Counted from the stretch's first letter, positions 36,033 through 47,225 are shown. The stretch is DNA of 64,000 nucleotides from Ailurus styani (GCA_002007465.1 LNAC01000855.1:251243-315242), one strand, 5' to 3'. The notes: generated by a model from the letters alone, not told the origin. Made by a program: numbers and translations.

Positions 36033-36225
36033 ACGGAGCACCTGGGTGGCTCAATCAGTTAAACATCTGCCTTTGGCTCAGGTCATGATCCCAGGGTCCT
36101 GGGATGGAGCCCCGCATCAGGCTCCCTGCTCAGTGGGAAGTCTGCTTCTCCTCTGCCCCTCCCCCTGCTGGTGTTCCCTCTCTCCCTCTCTGTCAAATAA
36201 ATAAAATCTTTAAGAAAAAGAAAAG
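36033..36225 (+). mobile_element. Can-SINE, cluster member 1
   Basis: GGAGCACCTGGGTGGC .. AAATAAAATCTTTAAG; TSD AAAAATTGAGCCA on both sides. Confidence 0.95.
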
Positions 36226-36243
36226 AAAAAAAATTGAGCCATT

Positions 36244-36428
36244 CTGGGGGACCTGGGTAGCTCAGTCAGTTAAGTGTTGGGCTCTTGGTTTTGATTCAGG
36301 TCATGATCTCATGGGTCACGTGACAGAGCCATGTGTTGGGCTCCACACTCAGTGGGAGTCTGCTTGAGATTCTCTCCCTCTACCCCTCCCCTTTCTCTCA
36401 GATAAGTAAACCAACGAATCTTTTTAAA
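36244..36428 (+). mobile_element. Can-SINE, cluster member 2
   Basis: GGGGGACCTGGGTAGC .. GATAAGTAAACC; older subtype. Confidence 0.92.
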
Positions 36429-36441
36429 AGTTAAGCCATAT

Positions 36442-36647
36442 TGGGCGCCTGGGTGGCTCAGTGGGTTAAAGCCCCTGCCTTCGGCTCAGGTCATGATCCC
36501 AGGGTCCTGGGATCGAGGCCCACATCGGGCTCTCTGCTCAGTGGGGAGCCTGCTTCCTCCTCTCTCTCTCTCTGCCTGCCTCTCAGCCTACTCGTGATCT
36601 GATCTCTCTGTATCAAATAAATAAATAATCTTAAAAAAAATAAAATA
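36442..36647 (+). mobile_element. Can-SINE, cluster member 3
   Basis: Young type; TSD AAGTTAAGCCAT on both sides. Confidence 0.95.
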
Positions 36648-36662
36648 AAAGTTAAGCCATGT

Positions 36663-36794
36663 TGGGGTGCCTGGGTGGCTTAGTTAATCATCTGACTCTT
36701 GATCTCAGCTCAGGTCTTGATCTCAGGGTTGTGAGTTCAAGCCCCGCATGGCTTCATGCTGCGTGTGGAAACTACTTTAAAAATTTTTTTAAAT
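36663..36794 (+). mobile_element. Can-SINE, cluster member 4
   Basis: GGGGTGCCTGGGTGGC .. GTGTGGAAACTACTTTAAAAA; older short subtype. Confidence 0.92.
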
Positions 36795-37084
36795 TGAGTT
36801 GTATTCTCATTAGTAGAAATGTCTAAAAAAAATCCATTAAAATTCTGTAAACCTCAGTTAATGGGAAGAGCCAGGAAGGGTTCGGCTTAGTAATTATTAA
36901 ATGTTTTTTTTTTGTTACTTATTAAAGGTTCTGTGAAGACAGGGAGGGGGACCGTCTTAGAGATGAGGGCCAAAAATCAAATGTGATTGTTCCAGAAGAA
37001 AACAGCTTTGATGGACTAGATCCTAGATGGGAAGATGGAATGCTTGGCCCCCTTTCCACATATTCCCAATCTTGGTACTTCTAG
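36795..37084. other. Unassigned DNA
   Basis: No feature recognised. Confidence 0.3.
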
Positions 37085-37295
37085 GCCGTGTTCTGGAATG
37101 GAATCTGGAGATCTGCATTCTGACTGTGTGACCTTGGCCGAGTCACGTGTCCCCCCATAGGCCTACGTCTTTCTTTCTGTCAAATGAGGAGTCATAAGCA
37201 CCACTCTGACCCATCCCACGTTTTACAGGTTTGTCGCGAGGTCACAAGACCGTGAAAATGAAGGATCTTTCAGTAACTAAATCAGCTCTCTCAGA
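37085..37295 (+). mobile_element. MIR
   Basis: ATTCTGACTGTGTGACCTTGG .. CTGTCAAATGAGGAGTCATAAG .. AAGGATCTTTCAGTAACT: sense MIR core. Confidence 0.6.
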
Positions 37296-37317
37296 ACATA
37301 ACACATTTTAAAATTAT

Positions 37318-37514
37318 TTTTTTTAAGATTTATTTATTTATTTGACACAGAGAGAGACAGATCACAAGTAGGCAGAGAGGCAGGCAGAGAGAGAGGAGGA
37401 AGCAGGCTCCCTGCTGAGCAGAGAGCCCGATGCGGGCCTCGATCCCAGGACCCTGAGATCATGACCTGAGCCAAAGGCAGAGGCTTTAATCCACTGAGCT
37501 ACCCAGGCGCCCCT
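37318..37514 (-). mobile_element. Can-SINE
   Basis: TSD CACATTTTAAAATTAT on both sides. Confidence 0.95.
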
Positions 37515-37574
37515 CACATTTTAAAATTATTATCACACAGAAGTTGTTTCTTTGGAGCAAAGGAGTAGGAAACG

Positions 37575-37960
37575 CTACTGCGTTAGCCTGCTCGCGCTGC
37601 CCTAACAGAAGAGAACAGACCAGGCAGCTTACACATCAGAGATTAATTTTCCTCACAGTCTGAGATCAAAATGTTGGCAAAGTTGGGTTCCTCCCCCGCC
37701 GCCAGGCCTCTCTCTTTGGTTTGCAGATTGCCACCTGCTTCTTGTGTCTTCACACGGCTTTTCTTCTGTTTTCTGTGTCCTGATGTGCTTTTCATAGAAG
37801 GATGCAAGATTGGATTAGGATGCACCCTCATGACTTCGTTTTAACTTAACCACCTCTTTAAAGGCCCTGTCTCCAAATACGGTCCCATTCTGAGGTACTG
37901 GGGGTTAGGGCTTCAACATGTGAATTTGAGGAGGACATAGTTCAGGCTGTAACAGCCACA
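37575..37960 (-). mobile_element. MLT1-like LTR
   Basis: Antisense: GCGCTGCCCTAACAGAAG .. GACTTCGTTTTAACTTAACC .. CTCCAAATACGGTCCCATTC .. ATAGTTCAGGCTGTAACAG. Confidence 0.75.
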
Positions 37961-38231
37961 GATGAATTTTTTCTATTTGTCTGAGGTGGGGGAAGAGGAG
38001 GAGGGGGTAGTCTAGATCTGGGATGTGTCGGTTTGCTTTGGGGAGACCTCACCTAGGATGGACAGAACACTCAAAGGTGGCCCTGGGTATTGATTGGTAA
38101 AGGCTTTCTCAATAAAATGCATAATCATGCTTATTGTTTTGGTTAAAAAATAATAATGCCTGCTCATTACCAAAAACTGGGAGGGAAAGTACAGAAAAGC
38201 ACAAAGAGGAAAACTTTTAAAAAATCCCCCT

Positions 38232-38415
38232 AGGGGTGCCTGGGTGGCTCAATCTGTTAGGCATCTGCCTTCAGTTCAGGTCATAATCCCAGGGTTCTGG
38301 GATCAAGCCCTGTGTGCGGTTCCATGCTCAGAGTGGAGCCTGCTCCAGATTCTTTCCCTCTCCCTCTGCTCCTCCCCCTGCTCTCTCTAATAAATAAAAT
38401 TTTAAAAAATAAATA
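38232..38415 (+). mobile_element. Can-SINE
   Basis: GGGGTGCCTGGGTGGC .. TAATAAATAAAATTTT. Confidence 0.95.
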
Positions 38416-38635
38416 AGATAAAAAACTCCTCTAAATCCTAATACCAAAAAATAATCAAATAACCATTTCTTCTTACCATGTCCCTTCTGCACATGTACAA
38501 GGAGGCAGGTTGCTGGGTAGGGAGAATCAACAAGAGGGAAAGAAACAAAAGCAGCTTCTGCGAAGGGGATGGCACTATACATGTTAGCTTAAGTAAAAGG
38601 TGTTGAGTTTTTCTTCAGTTAAATTAACAGAAGAA

Positions 38636-38843
38636 GTGGCATCTGGGTGGCTGAGTTGGTTAAGCATCTGCCCTCAGCTCAGGTCATGATCCCAGGTCCT
38701 GGGATCGAGCCCCGAGTTGGGTTCCCTGCTCAGTGGGGAGCCTGGTTCTCCCTCTGCCCTCCCCCGGCTGGCTCACATGCTCTCTCTGTCTCATGCTGTC
38801 TCTCTCTCACTCTCTCTCAAATAAGTAAAATAGCTTTAAAAAA
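38636..38843 (+). mobile_element. Can-SINE
   Basis: GTGGCATCTGGGTGGC .. CAAATAAGTAAAATAGC. Confidence 0.93.
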
Positions 38844-38852
38844 TTAATAGAA

Positions 38853-39062
38853 GGGCGCCTGGGTGGCTCACTGGGTTAAAGCCTCTGCTTTCAGCTCAGG
38901 TCATGATCTCAGTGTCCTGGGATTGAGGCCTGCGTCAGGCTCTCTGCTCAGCGGGGAGCCTGCTTCCTCCTCTCCCTGTCTCTCTGCCTGCCTCTCTGCC
39001 TACTTGTGATCTCTCTCTCTCTGTCAAATAAATTAATTAAATTAAATTAATTAATAGAAAAA
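38853..39062 (+). mobile_element. Can-SINE with ATTA-rich tail
   Basis: GGCGCCTGGGTGGCTCAC .. AAATAAATTAATTAAATT; TSD ATTAATAGAA around it. Confidence 0.95.
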
Positions 39063-39077
39063 AATAAACATTTGTTG

Positions 39078-39562
39078 TATCAGTTTCTTTTTGCTGCTAT
39101 AACAAATTACGACAAACATAGTAACTCAAAACAACACAAACTTACTATCTTCCAGTTCTGGAAGTCAGAAGTCTGGCACAGGTCTCACTGGGCTCCAGTC
39201 AGGGTGTTAGCAGGTCTGGGTTCCCTTCAAGAGGCTCCAGAGGAAACTCTGTTTTCTTGCCTCTTCCAGCTTTGAAAGGCCCCTGCATCCCTTGGCCCAT
39301 AGCCTTCTTCCTGCATCTTCAAAAGCAGCAACTTTAGTTGGGCTCTCCTCACATCACATCACTCCTGCCCTCCTCTTCCACTTTTAAGGACCCTTATGAG
39401 TATATTGGCTCCACCAGATAACCCAGGATAATTGCCTTATCTTAAGGTCAGCTGATTAGCAACCTTAATTCTCTTTTGCAGTATAACCTAACATTCACAG
39501 ATCTTAGGAATTAGGACATGATCATCTTTGGGGGTGGAGGCATTATTCTGTTGGCTACACGT
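39078..39562 (-). mobile_element. MLT1-like LTR, same type as the array copies
   Basis: Antisense and near complete: TGTATCAGTTTCTTTTTGCTGC .. AAACAACACAAACTTACTATC .. ACCAGATAACCCAGGATAATTGC .. GGAATTAGGACATGATCATC. An outgroup for the LTR copies in the 40-bp array. Confidence 0.75.
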
Positions 39563-39744
39563 GCAAAATGTAAAAAAACTGCCAAACTTCCACTAAAGTT
39601 GTCATCACCACGTTTTCTATATTTAAATTTTTCATAGTTCTCCAAGCAAAAAAAAAATTATGAAAAACCTTTATCAATTAAGATGCTTTTGTCTGCAAGT
39701 AATGGAAATCAACTTGAACCAGCTTGACCAATTAAGAGACTAGA

Positions 39745-39873
39745 TGGGGCACACCTGGGTGTTTCAGTTGTTAAGTGTCTGCCTTCAGCTCAGGTCATGA
39801 TCCCCGGGTCCTGGAATTAAGCCCCACATTGGGTTCCCTGCTCAGTGGGATTCCCCCTGCTCATGTGCAGCAT

Positions 39874-39915
<42 letters not shown>

Positions 39916-39938
39916 AGATAAATAAATAAAATCTTAAA
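39745..39938 (+). mobile_element. Can-SINE, left of tail-to-tail pair
   Basis: GGGCACACCTGGGTG .. long (CT)n .. AATAAATAAAATCTT. Confidence 0.93.
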
Positions 39939-39967
39939 AAAAGATTTTATTTATTTATCTGACAGAG
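39909..39967. repeat. Perfect palindrome at tail-to-tail SINE junction
   Basis: Two 27-base arms (39,909-39,935 and 39,941-39,967) are exact reverse complements around five A residues. Arms run from CTCTGTCAGATAAATAAA to AATCTT and back. Confidence 0.92.
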
Positions 39968-40118
39968 GGAGAGGGAGATCACAAGTAGGCAGAGAGGCAG
40001 GCAGAGAGAGAGGGGGAAGCAGACTCCCTGCCGAGCAGAGAGCCCAATGCGGGGCTCGATCCCAGGACCCTGAACCGAAGGCAGAGGCTTAAACCACTGA
40101 GCCACCCAGGCGCCCCCA
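39941..40118 (-). mobile_element. Can-SINE, right of tail-to-tail pair
   Basis: AAGATTTTATTTATTT .. GAGCCACCCAGGCGCCCC; starts where the left SINE's A tail ends. Confidence 0.93.
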
Positions 40119-40984
40119 ATAAATAAAATCTTTAAGAGAGAGAGAGAATAGATGAACTCACAAAAAGAGGAAGTGGTTTCAGTTTGGCTCAGCACTGTCT
40201 CAAATGCCCCAGGTTCCTCCTACCCCTTCCCGCTGCAGCATCCTGAGGCTTTCAGTACTTCTCGGCGCTTATAATAACTAACCTACTAGCTCGAGTGGAG
40301 GAAAAGGTGGGATGGGGATAGGGTGGGGGAGTTCCAGGGATGTCGAGTCACTGGCTAAAGGCCATCCCGCCAGCGAGGAGTGGCAGTCGCAGGCCAGGCT
40401 GTCCAACCATGGCCCCAGCAGGCTCTTAACTCTTGTCTGTGCTGACCTGTGCTGCTGGGGGCACTCTGGCCCAGAGGCCTGCCTTCCTGAGTGACAGAGT
40501 GAGAGCTGGCTGCCCACGTCTCTAGGCCTGCCCAAGGGCTGCATTTCCCAGGCACAGGCCAGCTCTTGGCCTACCCATTCTGCACAACTAGGATGCCACA
40601 TGGTCAGGCTGCCTTTTGCCTTCTCTCCCCTCTGCCTGGCTGGGCTAGCCTGGGTCTCTGGAAGCCAGGGTGGTGCCGAGGATGGAGCAGGCTCCACCTG
40701 GAACTTCACCAGGCCCAGGGTCGGAGAGAAGCTGGGAGGAGGCGGCTTGCACCCCACAGTTCAGTTCAGCGTCCTAAGCAACCTGCCCATGGATGTCGGT
40801 CCCACTATCCTCAACAGCTTGGTCGCTCCCACATTGCTCTTGTGCGTTCTCATCTCCAGGTGCTCTACACGTGTTGTTCCTCCCTCCCGCTGGCATTGTC
40901 TCTTTTTCTTCTGCTCAGTTAACTCCCTATCCTTCAGATTTTGACAGAGATGTCACCGCCCTGAGGACTGCTTCCTGGCACCCC
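40119..40984. other. Unassigned GC-rich DNA
   Basis: Several overlapping frames of 110-160 codons on both strands, but no known protein, no splice structure and no repeat family recognised. Confidence 0.35.
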
Positions 40985-41111
40985 CCACTGTGGTGGGCTG
41001 AAAGATGGTCCTCCAAAAGGTATCCAGCTCCTAATCCCTGGAACCTGTGAATGTTCGTTTAGGTGGCAAAAAAAAAAAAGGACTTAGCGGGTGTGATTAA
41101 GTTAAGGGTCC

Positions 41112-41264
41112 GGGGACACCTGGGTGGCTCAGTCAGTTAAGCAACCAACTCTTTATTTCAGCTCAGGTCATGATCTCAGAGTTGTGGGATTGTGCCCAGC
41201 ATCAGGCCATCAGGCTTAAAATTCTTTCTCCCCCCTCTCCCTCTGCCCCTCTCCCCCCTGAAAA
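41112..41264 (+). mobile_element. Can-SINE in LTR remnant
   Basis: TSD AAGTTAAGGGTCC on both sides. Confidence 0.95.
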
Positions 41265-41378
41265 GTTAAGGGTCCATGATGGGGAGATTACCTTGATTAC
41301 CCAGGCGGGCCCTAAATGTAACCACAAATGTCTTTGTAACAGTGTAGCTGAGGGAGATTTGAGACATAAGAGAAGTTA

Positions 41379-41558
41379 GGGGCACCTGGGTGGCTCAGTA
41401 GGTTAAGTGTCTGCCTTTGGCTTGATGGCAGGGACCTGGGATCAAGCCCCATGTCAGGCTCTCTGCTCAGTAGGAAGTCTGCTTCTCCCTCTCCCTCTGC
41501 CTGCCGCTCCCCCTGCTTGTGCTCTCTCCGCCAAATAAATAAAATTTTTAAAAAAGAG
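41379..41558 (+). mobile_element. Can-SINE in LTR remnant
   Basis: GGGGCACCTGGGTGGC .. CAAATAAATAAAATTTT; flanking AGAGAAG. Confidence 0.93.
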
Positions 41559-41739
41559 AAGACACACACACACACAGAGGTTGTGTCAGTGTGATCACAG
41601 AGTGGTGATTGGACCGATGCAGCCATTAGCCAAGGGATGCCAGCAGCTTCTTCTAGCAGCACACCTCACCTTTCCCTCCTGTCCTTAAATCCACTCAGCC
41701 TCAGCAATTTAGGACTATAAAGTCCAGCAGAGACCTTCT

Positions 41740-41855
41740 TGTCTAACCTCCTCACTGAACCAATGGGGAAACTGAGGCACAGAGAGTGCCAGGGACCTCT
41801 TCAAACTTACCCAGCACATTAGCAACAGAGCTAAGGTCAGAAACTGGACACAGAT
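41740..41855 (-). mobile_element. MIR
   Basis: CCAATGGGGAAACTGAGGC, ACAGAGAG, GCAACAGAGCTAAGGTC: antisense MIR core. Confidence 0.7.
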
Positions 41856-42124
41856 GTGGGCCCCTGCTCTGTCCCAGGAGTCCCTTGTAAACACTCCGAG
41901 TGACCTCTTCAAGGACAACCAAAATGACCTCGATCAGAGCGGGAAGAGAGATTCTTGCCCCTGCCAGGAGCAAGAGGAACTGAGGAGACAGGAACCAAGT
42001 AGCCTCTAGACCTTCCCCATTCAAGACTCGGTGGCCCTTCCCTGTCACCTGGTGAATTCCACAGCCCAGCCCCCAAGTCTGGGTCAAGGCCACAGGATCG
42101 CCAGCCCACAGAATGTATTTTGAG

Positions 42125-42245
42125 ACCACTGAGCTCACCACTCCTTCTGTACAGAAGAGGAAACTGAGGCCCAGAGAGGGCAAGAGATAGAACCCAAACC
42201 ACGCAGCCACTCCAATGCAGAACAAGGGCTAGAACTCAACTCACC
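42125..42245 (-). mobile_element. MIR
   Basis: CAGAAGAGGAAACTGAGGC, CCAGAGAGGGCAAGAG, GGGCTAGAACTCAA: antisense MIR core. Confidence 0.7.
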
Positions 42246-42267
42246 TTGCTTCTCATTCCATGGTTCA

Positions 42268-42465
42268 TTTTTTTTTAAAAGATTTTATTTAGTTATTTCA
42301 CAGCGGGAGAGAGATCACAAGGAGGCAGAGAGGCAGGCAGAGAGAGAGGGGGAAGCAGGCTCCCTGCTGAGCAGAGAGCCCGATGCGGGCCTCGATCCCA
42401 GGACGCTGAGATCATGACCTGAGCCGAAAGCAGAGGCTTTAACCCACTGAGCCACCCAGGCGCCC
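42268..42465 (-). mobile_element. Can-SINE
   Basis: TSD CATTCCATGGTTC on both sides. Confidence 0.95.
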
Positions 42466-42590
42466 TCATTCCATGGTTCTATGAGCAATGCTTTCCACTG
42501 CCTCCCTACAGTCCTCACCCCCATTCTCTCCCTTTCCACTACTCTATCCCCACTTTCTTCAGATGGTAGGTGGAGGTCCCCTGTTCCTTT

Positions 42591-42784
42591 TTCTTTTTTA
42601 AAGATTTTATTTATTTAGACAAGAGAAACACAGTGAGAGAGGGAACACAAGTAGGGGGAGTGGGAGAAGGAGAAGCATGTTTCCCGCTGAGCAGGGAGCC
42701 CTATGCAGGGCTTGATCCCAGAACCCTAGGATCATGACCTGAGCTGAAGGCAGACGCTTAACAACTGAGCCACCCAGGCAGCCC
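42591..42784 (-). mobile_element. Can-SINE (nested pair, left)
   Basis: TAAAGATTTTATTTATTTAG .. GAGCCACCCAGGCAGCCC. Confidence 0.95.
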
Positions 42785-42790
42785 TCTTGT

Positions 42791-42827
42791 TATTTTTTTT
42801 TAAGATTTTATTTATTTATTTGTCAGG

Positions 42828-42863
<36 letters not shown>

Positions 42864-43015
42864 GAGTGAGCACCAGCAGGGGGAGCAGCAGGCAGAGGGA
42901 GAAGCAATCTCCCAGTTGAGCAGGGAGCCCAATGCGGGACTCCATCCCAGGACCCTGGGATCATGACCTGAGCTGAAGGTAGACACTTAACCGACTGAGC
43001 CACCCAGGTGTCCCT
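42791..43015 (-). mobile_element. Can-SINE (nested pair, right)
   Basis: With the copy on its left it is enclosed by GAGGTCCCCTGTTC (42,572 and 43,017), so one of the two inserted into the other's tail. Confidence 0.95.
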
Positions 43016-44230
43016 AGAGGTCCCCTGTTCTTAAGGAGCATAAATTTCTCCCCCAAACCAAGGAGAGGGATTACAATTGGTGCAAACCAGTCATAGTAAT
43101 TTTGCTTCCTTTGAATAGTGATAAATGACAGGGGAGGGTATTTGGTGTAGTTTTGCCCAAAAAGATATAAGGGATAATCTTTAGGGAAGGCTGTTCAGTC
43201 CAAATAAAAAGACCATGCCTCAATAGGAGAAAGCCCTTGTCCTGCTCCCTTTTTCCTGCATTGGATACAAATGTGAGGTCTAGAAGTATAGCAGCCTTCT
43301 TGGAACCATGAGGCAAGAACCATGAAGAAAAAAGTCAGCATGCTTAAAGATCGTCGAAATGAAGAGAGAAGGAAATTTAGACTCTGCTTACAATATCACT
43401 GAACCTGAGACTGTCAATCTCAAACTTCCTGGTAATGGGAAGGAAATAAGCCCCTCTCACTACAAGGCACTCTAGCAGAGCTGTTAGTTACGGGGTAAGA
43501 ATGTCTGAGAAAACCCTTTTCATATAATCTCTTAACTACCCTTTGAGACAGCCAGGCTAAGTCCTAGCACACCATTTTTATACAAGGAAACAGGGCCACA
43601 GAGCCCATGTGGTTTAAACGTCTTCCATCAAATCCTCACAAACCCTGGGTCTGTTGGAAAGGAAGGCATTCTCTTTGAGGTAGAAATCTACTCCCGAAAC
43701 AAACGCTGTCCCAACACATTGCATGGGCCTATGTTTGTAGGAACATCAAATGACCCTGAAGGTGGCCACGATTTGAGAAGCTCTGGCTGCTGCCCCACTG
43801 GTTCTTCTGGGGCTTTGTTCTGGGAGAAGTGGTGAGCAGGGAGGGAGCATGTTGGGTCTCAGTCCCTCCACAGCAAGTGCCTCCATTCCGAGGAGAAAAA
43901 GAAATCTGCCTTTGGAGACATTTGGGGAAGTCAAAGCTATCTTTAATCTGTCTATGGAAAGGAGTAGCTGGATTATGCCAACCCTTGATGTGCCCTGAAG
44001 CCCATTATGAAAGTCTAGCCAAGCCACAGGGCATTGGAGCCTCGTTCACCTGTAGATCTCAGAAGAACAGGGCTCCACATCCAGGACCCCACCTGCAGAG
44101 GAGCCAGTGTCCAGACTGGAAGTGCAGATGCCCTCCCAGCCCCCTCACGCTGGCCAGAGCTCTGCCAGCTGTAAAAGAAGGATGAACAGCTCCTAGAAGC
44201 CAGGAGGCCTTCTTGGAAGAAAACTCCACC
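43016..44230. other. Mostly unassigned DNA
   Basis: Apart from a short MIR-like piece near 43.58 kb, no gene or repeat recognised. Confidence 0.35.
43540..43625 (-). mobile_element. MIR fragment
   Basis: CACCATTTTTATACAAGG followed by AAACAGGGCCACAGAG resembles an antisense MIR core. Confidence 0.45.
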
Positions 44231-44411
44231 AGGGCGCCTGGGTGGCTCAGTGGGTTAAAGCCTCTGCCTTCGGCTCAGGTCATGATCTCAGGCCCGCATT
44301 GGGCTCCCTGCTCAGCGGGGAGCCTGCTTCCTCCTCTCTCTGCCTGCCTTTCTGCCTACTTGTGACCTGATCTCTCTCTGTGTCAAATAAATAAATAAAA
44401 TTTAAAAAAAA
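44231..44411 (+). mobile_element. Can-SINE with internal deletion
   Basis: Bases between GATCTCAG and GCCCGCATTGGG are missing (the CCTGGGATCGAG part of the head). Confidence 0.95.
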
Positions 44412-44499
44412 GAAGACTCCCCACACCCCTTCCATGAGCTTTACAGCTTGCAGAGTCTATTTCTGCAGAGGACTCCATCGGCCCAACAACACTGTGTAT

Positions 44500-44720
44500 T
44501 CCAGAATTAATTCTGCAACCACAAACCAACCCCACAATGTCAGCGGTTTCACCTAATAATAAACATTTATTTCTTGCTCTCATCCCAGACTACTGTGGCT
44601 GCTCTTGGTTGGTGGGTGGACGTCCAGTTGGTAGCTGAGGACCCCAGGCTCCTTGTTCACTGTGGCTTCGTGCTCCACTGGAGTTCTAGACCCTCAAAAG
44701 ATGGACAAAGAGCAAGTGGA
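44500..44720 (-). mobile_element. Possible LTR (MLT-like) remnant
   Basis: AATGTCAGCGGTTTCACCTAATAATAAACATTTATTTC resembles the antisense 3' end of old MaLR LTRs (written here as overlapping pieces of that stretch). The rest is too diverged to be sure. Confidence 0.35.
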
Positions 44721-45309
44721 GAAAGCACCACCGCACACCTTCCAAGCAACAGATTATCGGTGTTCCCCTTCCTCAGGCATCCCCGGGCCCCCATGAAAAG
44801 AGTCAGTCTGTGGGGTCTTACCTGGCAATTAAAAGCGAAGCCCAGTGTTCGCTTTGGTGGCACAGATGCTAAAAGTGAGGCTCGCATTTGAGAGCCTGTC
44901 CTGTGCGTGGCGGGGGTGTGTTAAAAGAGAAACTGAGGCACACTTAAATTTTCAGCTTCTTGGAGCCTAAGGCAGTCGGAACTGGGCAGAGCCAAACCCC
45001 AAGTGGTGAGGAGTGCTCTCAGCAGGAGCCGGGGCCCAGTCTTCCCTAGGGCAGGTGGGAAACAAAGGGAAGAGGTTATTTGATTGGCTATAGCTGAACC
45101 AGCGGCCTTACCTGGGAAAGCTCAGTTGGCTGATGGTGATGGTGGTTCTGACACAGCGATTTCTTGGATACAAGTGCATTGCTCAGGCTTAGGTTTCAGA
45201 TTGCTTACTGAGGCTACTAAGGGATCAGAGCAGCCTCGGTCTCAGGGCCTCCTTGTCTAAGTACTTTTAACGGGTGGTGTTTGAACTTTGCCCTCTTAAT
45301 CAGGGTCAC
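44721..45309. other. Unassigned DNA
   Basis: No gene or repeat recognised. Confidence 0.3.
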
Positions 45310-46640
45310 CAAATGGACACCTCTAGCATCATTCCATCCCTGTTCTGTGTGACATCATGAACGGGCACACCCCTGTGTGTGATGCCAGATGTGTCCCCAT
45401 CCCAGTGTGTAACCCCGGGAGTGCCCACCCCAGTGGACACCAACAGTCTCCAGATCCTAGACTATGATAGTGAGTGTTCAATGTGAGTGACTCCAGAGGT
45501 GTGTGACCAGTGTGTGTGGCCCCAGTAGTGTCCAAATACCCATTTGTGTGACTGCAGGGGTGTCCACACCCAGTCTGTGTGACCCAAGAGAATTTGCATC
45601 GTGGTTTGTTTGACCCCAAGGCCACTCACACCACAGTCTGTGACCTCAGAAGTGCCCACTCCATGTCCTGCAACTACCCTGTGTGACCACAGGAGTGTCT
45701 ACACCTCAGTTTCTGACCTGAGACATGCCAACGTATCATTTATTGGACCAAAGAACTGTCCCCACCTCAGTCACTACAATCCTGGGAATGTCTACTCCTC
45801 TATCTGTATAACACCATAGACATTCACACCCCAATCTGTGCGACACAAGGAGTGCCCAGTCCACAGTGTGTGTGGTGTCAGGAGTCTCCACTCCCCAGTG
45901 TGTTTAATGTCAAGAGTGTCCCAAACTCCCTCTGTGTGACCCCAGAGATTTCCACTCTCCAGTGTGTGTGACAGACACCTTAGAGTGTTCACACCTCTGA
46001 GTGACCCAGTGTCTGTCCACACTCCACTATGAGTGACTCCAGGAAGGTCCAAACCTCCATCTTGGTGACCTCACATCTGTCCATACCCACCCATTCTTAC
46101 CCTATAGTTGTCTACACCTTAGGCTGTCTGAGCCCAGGAGCGCCCACATCCCAGTCTGAGTGACCCCAAAAAGCTCCACAATCCAATCTGCAACCTGACC
46201 CCTGGGATGTCCACACCCTGATATGTGGGACCCTCTGAATGTCTGGGTAACTCAGGAGTGTCTCCTCCTTAGCGTGTGTGACTCCAGAAGTGTCCACATG
46301 CAAACCTGTTTGACCCGAGGACCATCCGCACCCCAGTTTGTCTGACTACAACAGTGTCAACACACTAGTCAGTCTGACCCCAGAAACATCTACAACCCAC
46401 TCTGTGTGACCCCCAGAGTGGGCCGTCTCCAGCGTGTGTGATTCAAGGAGTATCCACGTGTGTGACTTCTGGATTGCCCAGACCCTCATCTGAGTAACCA
46501 AGGCTGTCCATCCCCCAGTGCAGGCTACCTCATGAGGGGGCCGCACCCCGGTCTACGGTGGCCCGCTGGGTGTTCACACCCCATGCTGTGGGACCCCAGG
46601 TTTATACACACCCCTGTCTCTGTGACCCCCAAGGGTGACC
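45310..46640 (+). repeat. 32-bp minisatellite (type C)
   Basis: Tandem units of 32 bp built around GTGTGACCCCAGGAGTGTCC followed by ACACCCCAGTCT. Four consecutive units at about 46,278-46,405 are each exactly 32 bases when counted by hand. Elsewhere the spacing drifts. By length there are about 40 units. The sequence is unrelated to the 40-bp repeat. Confidence 0.88.
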
Positions 46641-47079
46641 ACAAAACAGTCTCACAATGGTGTATTCCAAGATGGTACTGGATTCCTCGGGGCTACTGTT
46701 CCGGCCCACCCTCTGTGGGTGTGGCCTGCGAGGAGCTCCTCATGCCCAATCCAGTGGACTGTTGTCCCTAGCTCCCACCCACACCATCAAGTGGCCTCTT
46801 CTGATCCTATTCCCCCCCCAACTCTCTCCAGGGGACCACTGAATGCCTGCATCCTCCTCCCTGACCACACACACATACGTCCACATCCCCAGATACACCG
46901 TCCCAGCCCGAGACCCTGCAGATCTCAGAAAGACCAAAGGCCAGAGCAGCCAGCCCCCTCCCCAGACCCCACCCCGCAGAGAAGAGTGGGGAAGAAGCCA
47001 GTAGAGGCACCGCTGATGGGAGGAAAACCTTCCAGGAGCTTGTGAAACATCGACGGAAATCAACTTTTTATACCCTTTT
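46641..47079. other. Unassigned DNA right of the 32-bp minisatellite
   Basis: C-rich; no gene recognised. Open frames on both strands look incidental. Confidence 0.3.
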
Positions 47080-47225
47080 CCTCCCCAACTAGAATGTTGG
47101 CTCCACGTGGGTTAAGGACATTTGTCCGATCCAGTTCTTGGATGTCTCTCCAGCACCTAGAACAGCACTAGGTACACAGAACATGCTCCTTAGGTGTTTG
47201 GCACACAAATGAACCCTCTGACCCA
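47080..47225 (+). mobile_element. L2-like 3' end
   Basis: CCAACTAGAATGTTGGCTCC, TCCAGCACCTAGAACAGC, CACAGAACATGCTCC: L2 tail pattern. As at 23.9 kb it is followed by a CCAGCAATTCCACTTC repeat fragment (47,221). Confidence 0.55.

Larger units (their letters stand above)
40985..41650 (+). mobile_element. MLT1-like LTR remnant split by two SINEs
   Basis: Sense: TGGTGGGCTGAAAGATGG .. AATCCCTGGAACCTGTGAATG .. GTGTGATTAAGTTAAGGGTCC, interrupted at 41,112 and 41,379 by SINEs and continuing CCCTAAATGTAACCACAAATG .. GATTGGACCGATGCAGCC. Confidence 0.65.

Noticed and set aside
40278..42225. Several 110-160 codon frames on both strands (40.3-40.9 and 41.75-42.2 kb)
   Set aside because: GC-rich DNA with overlapping frames on both strands, partly MIR; no domain, exon structure or homology recognised.
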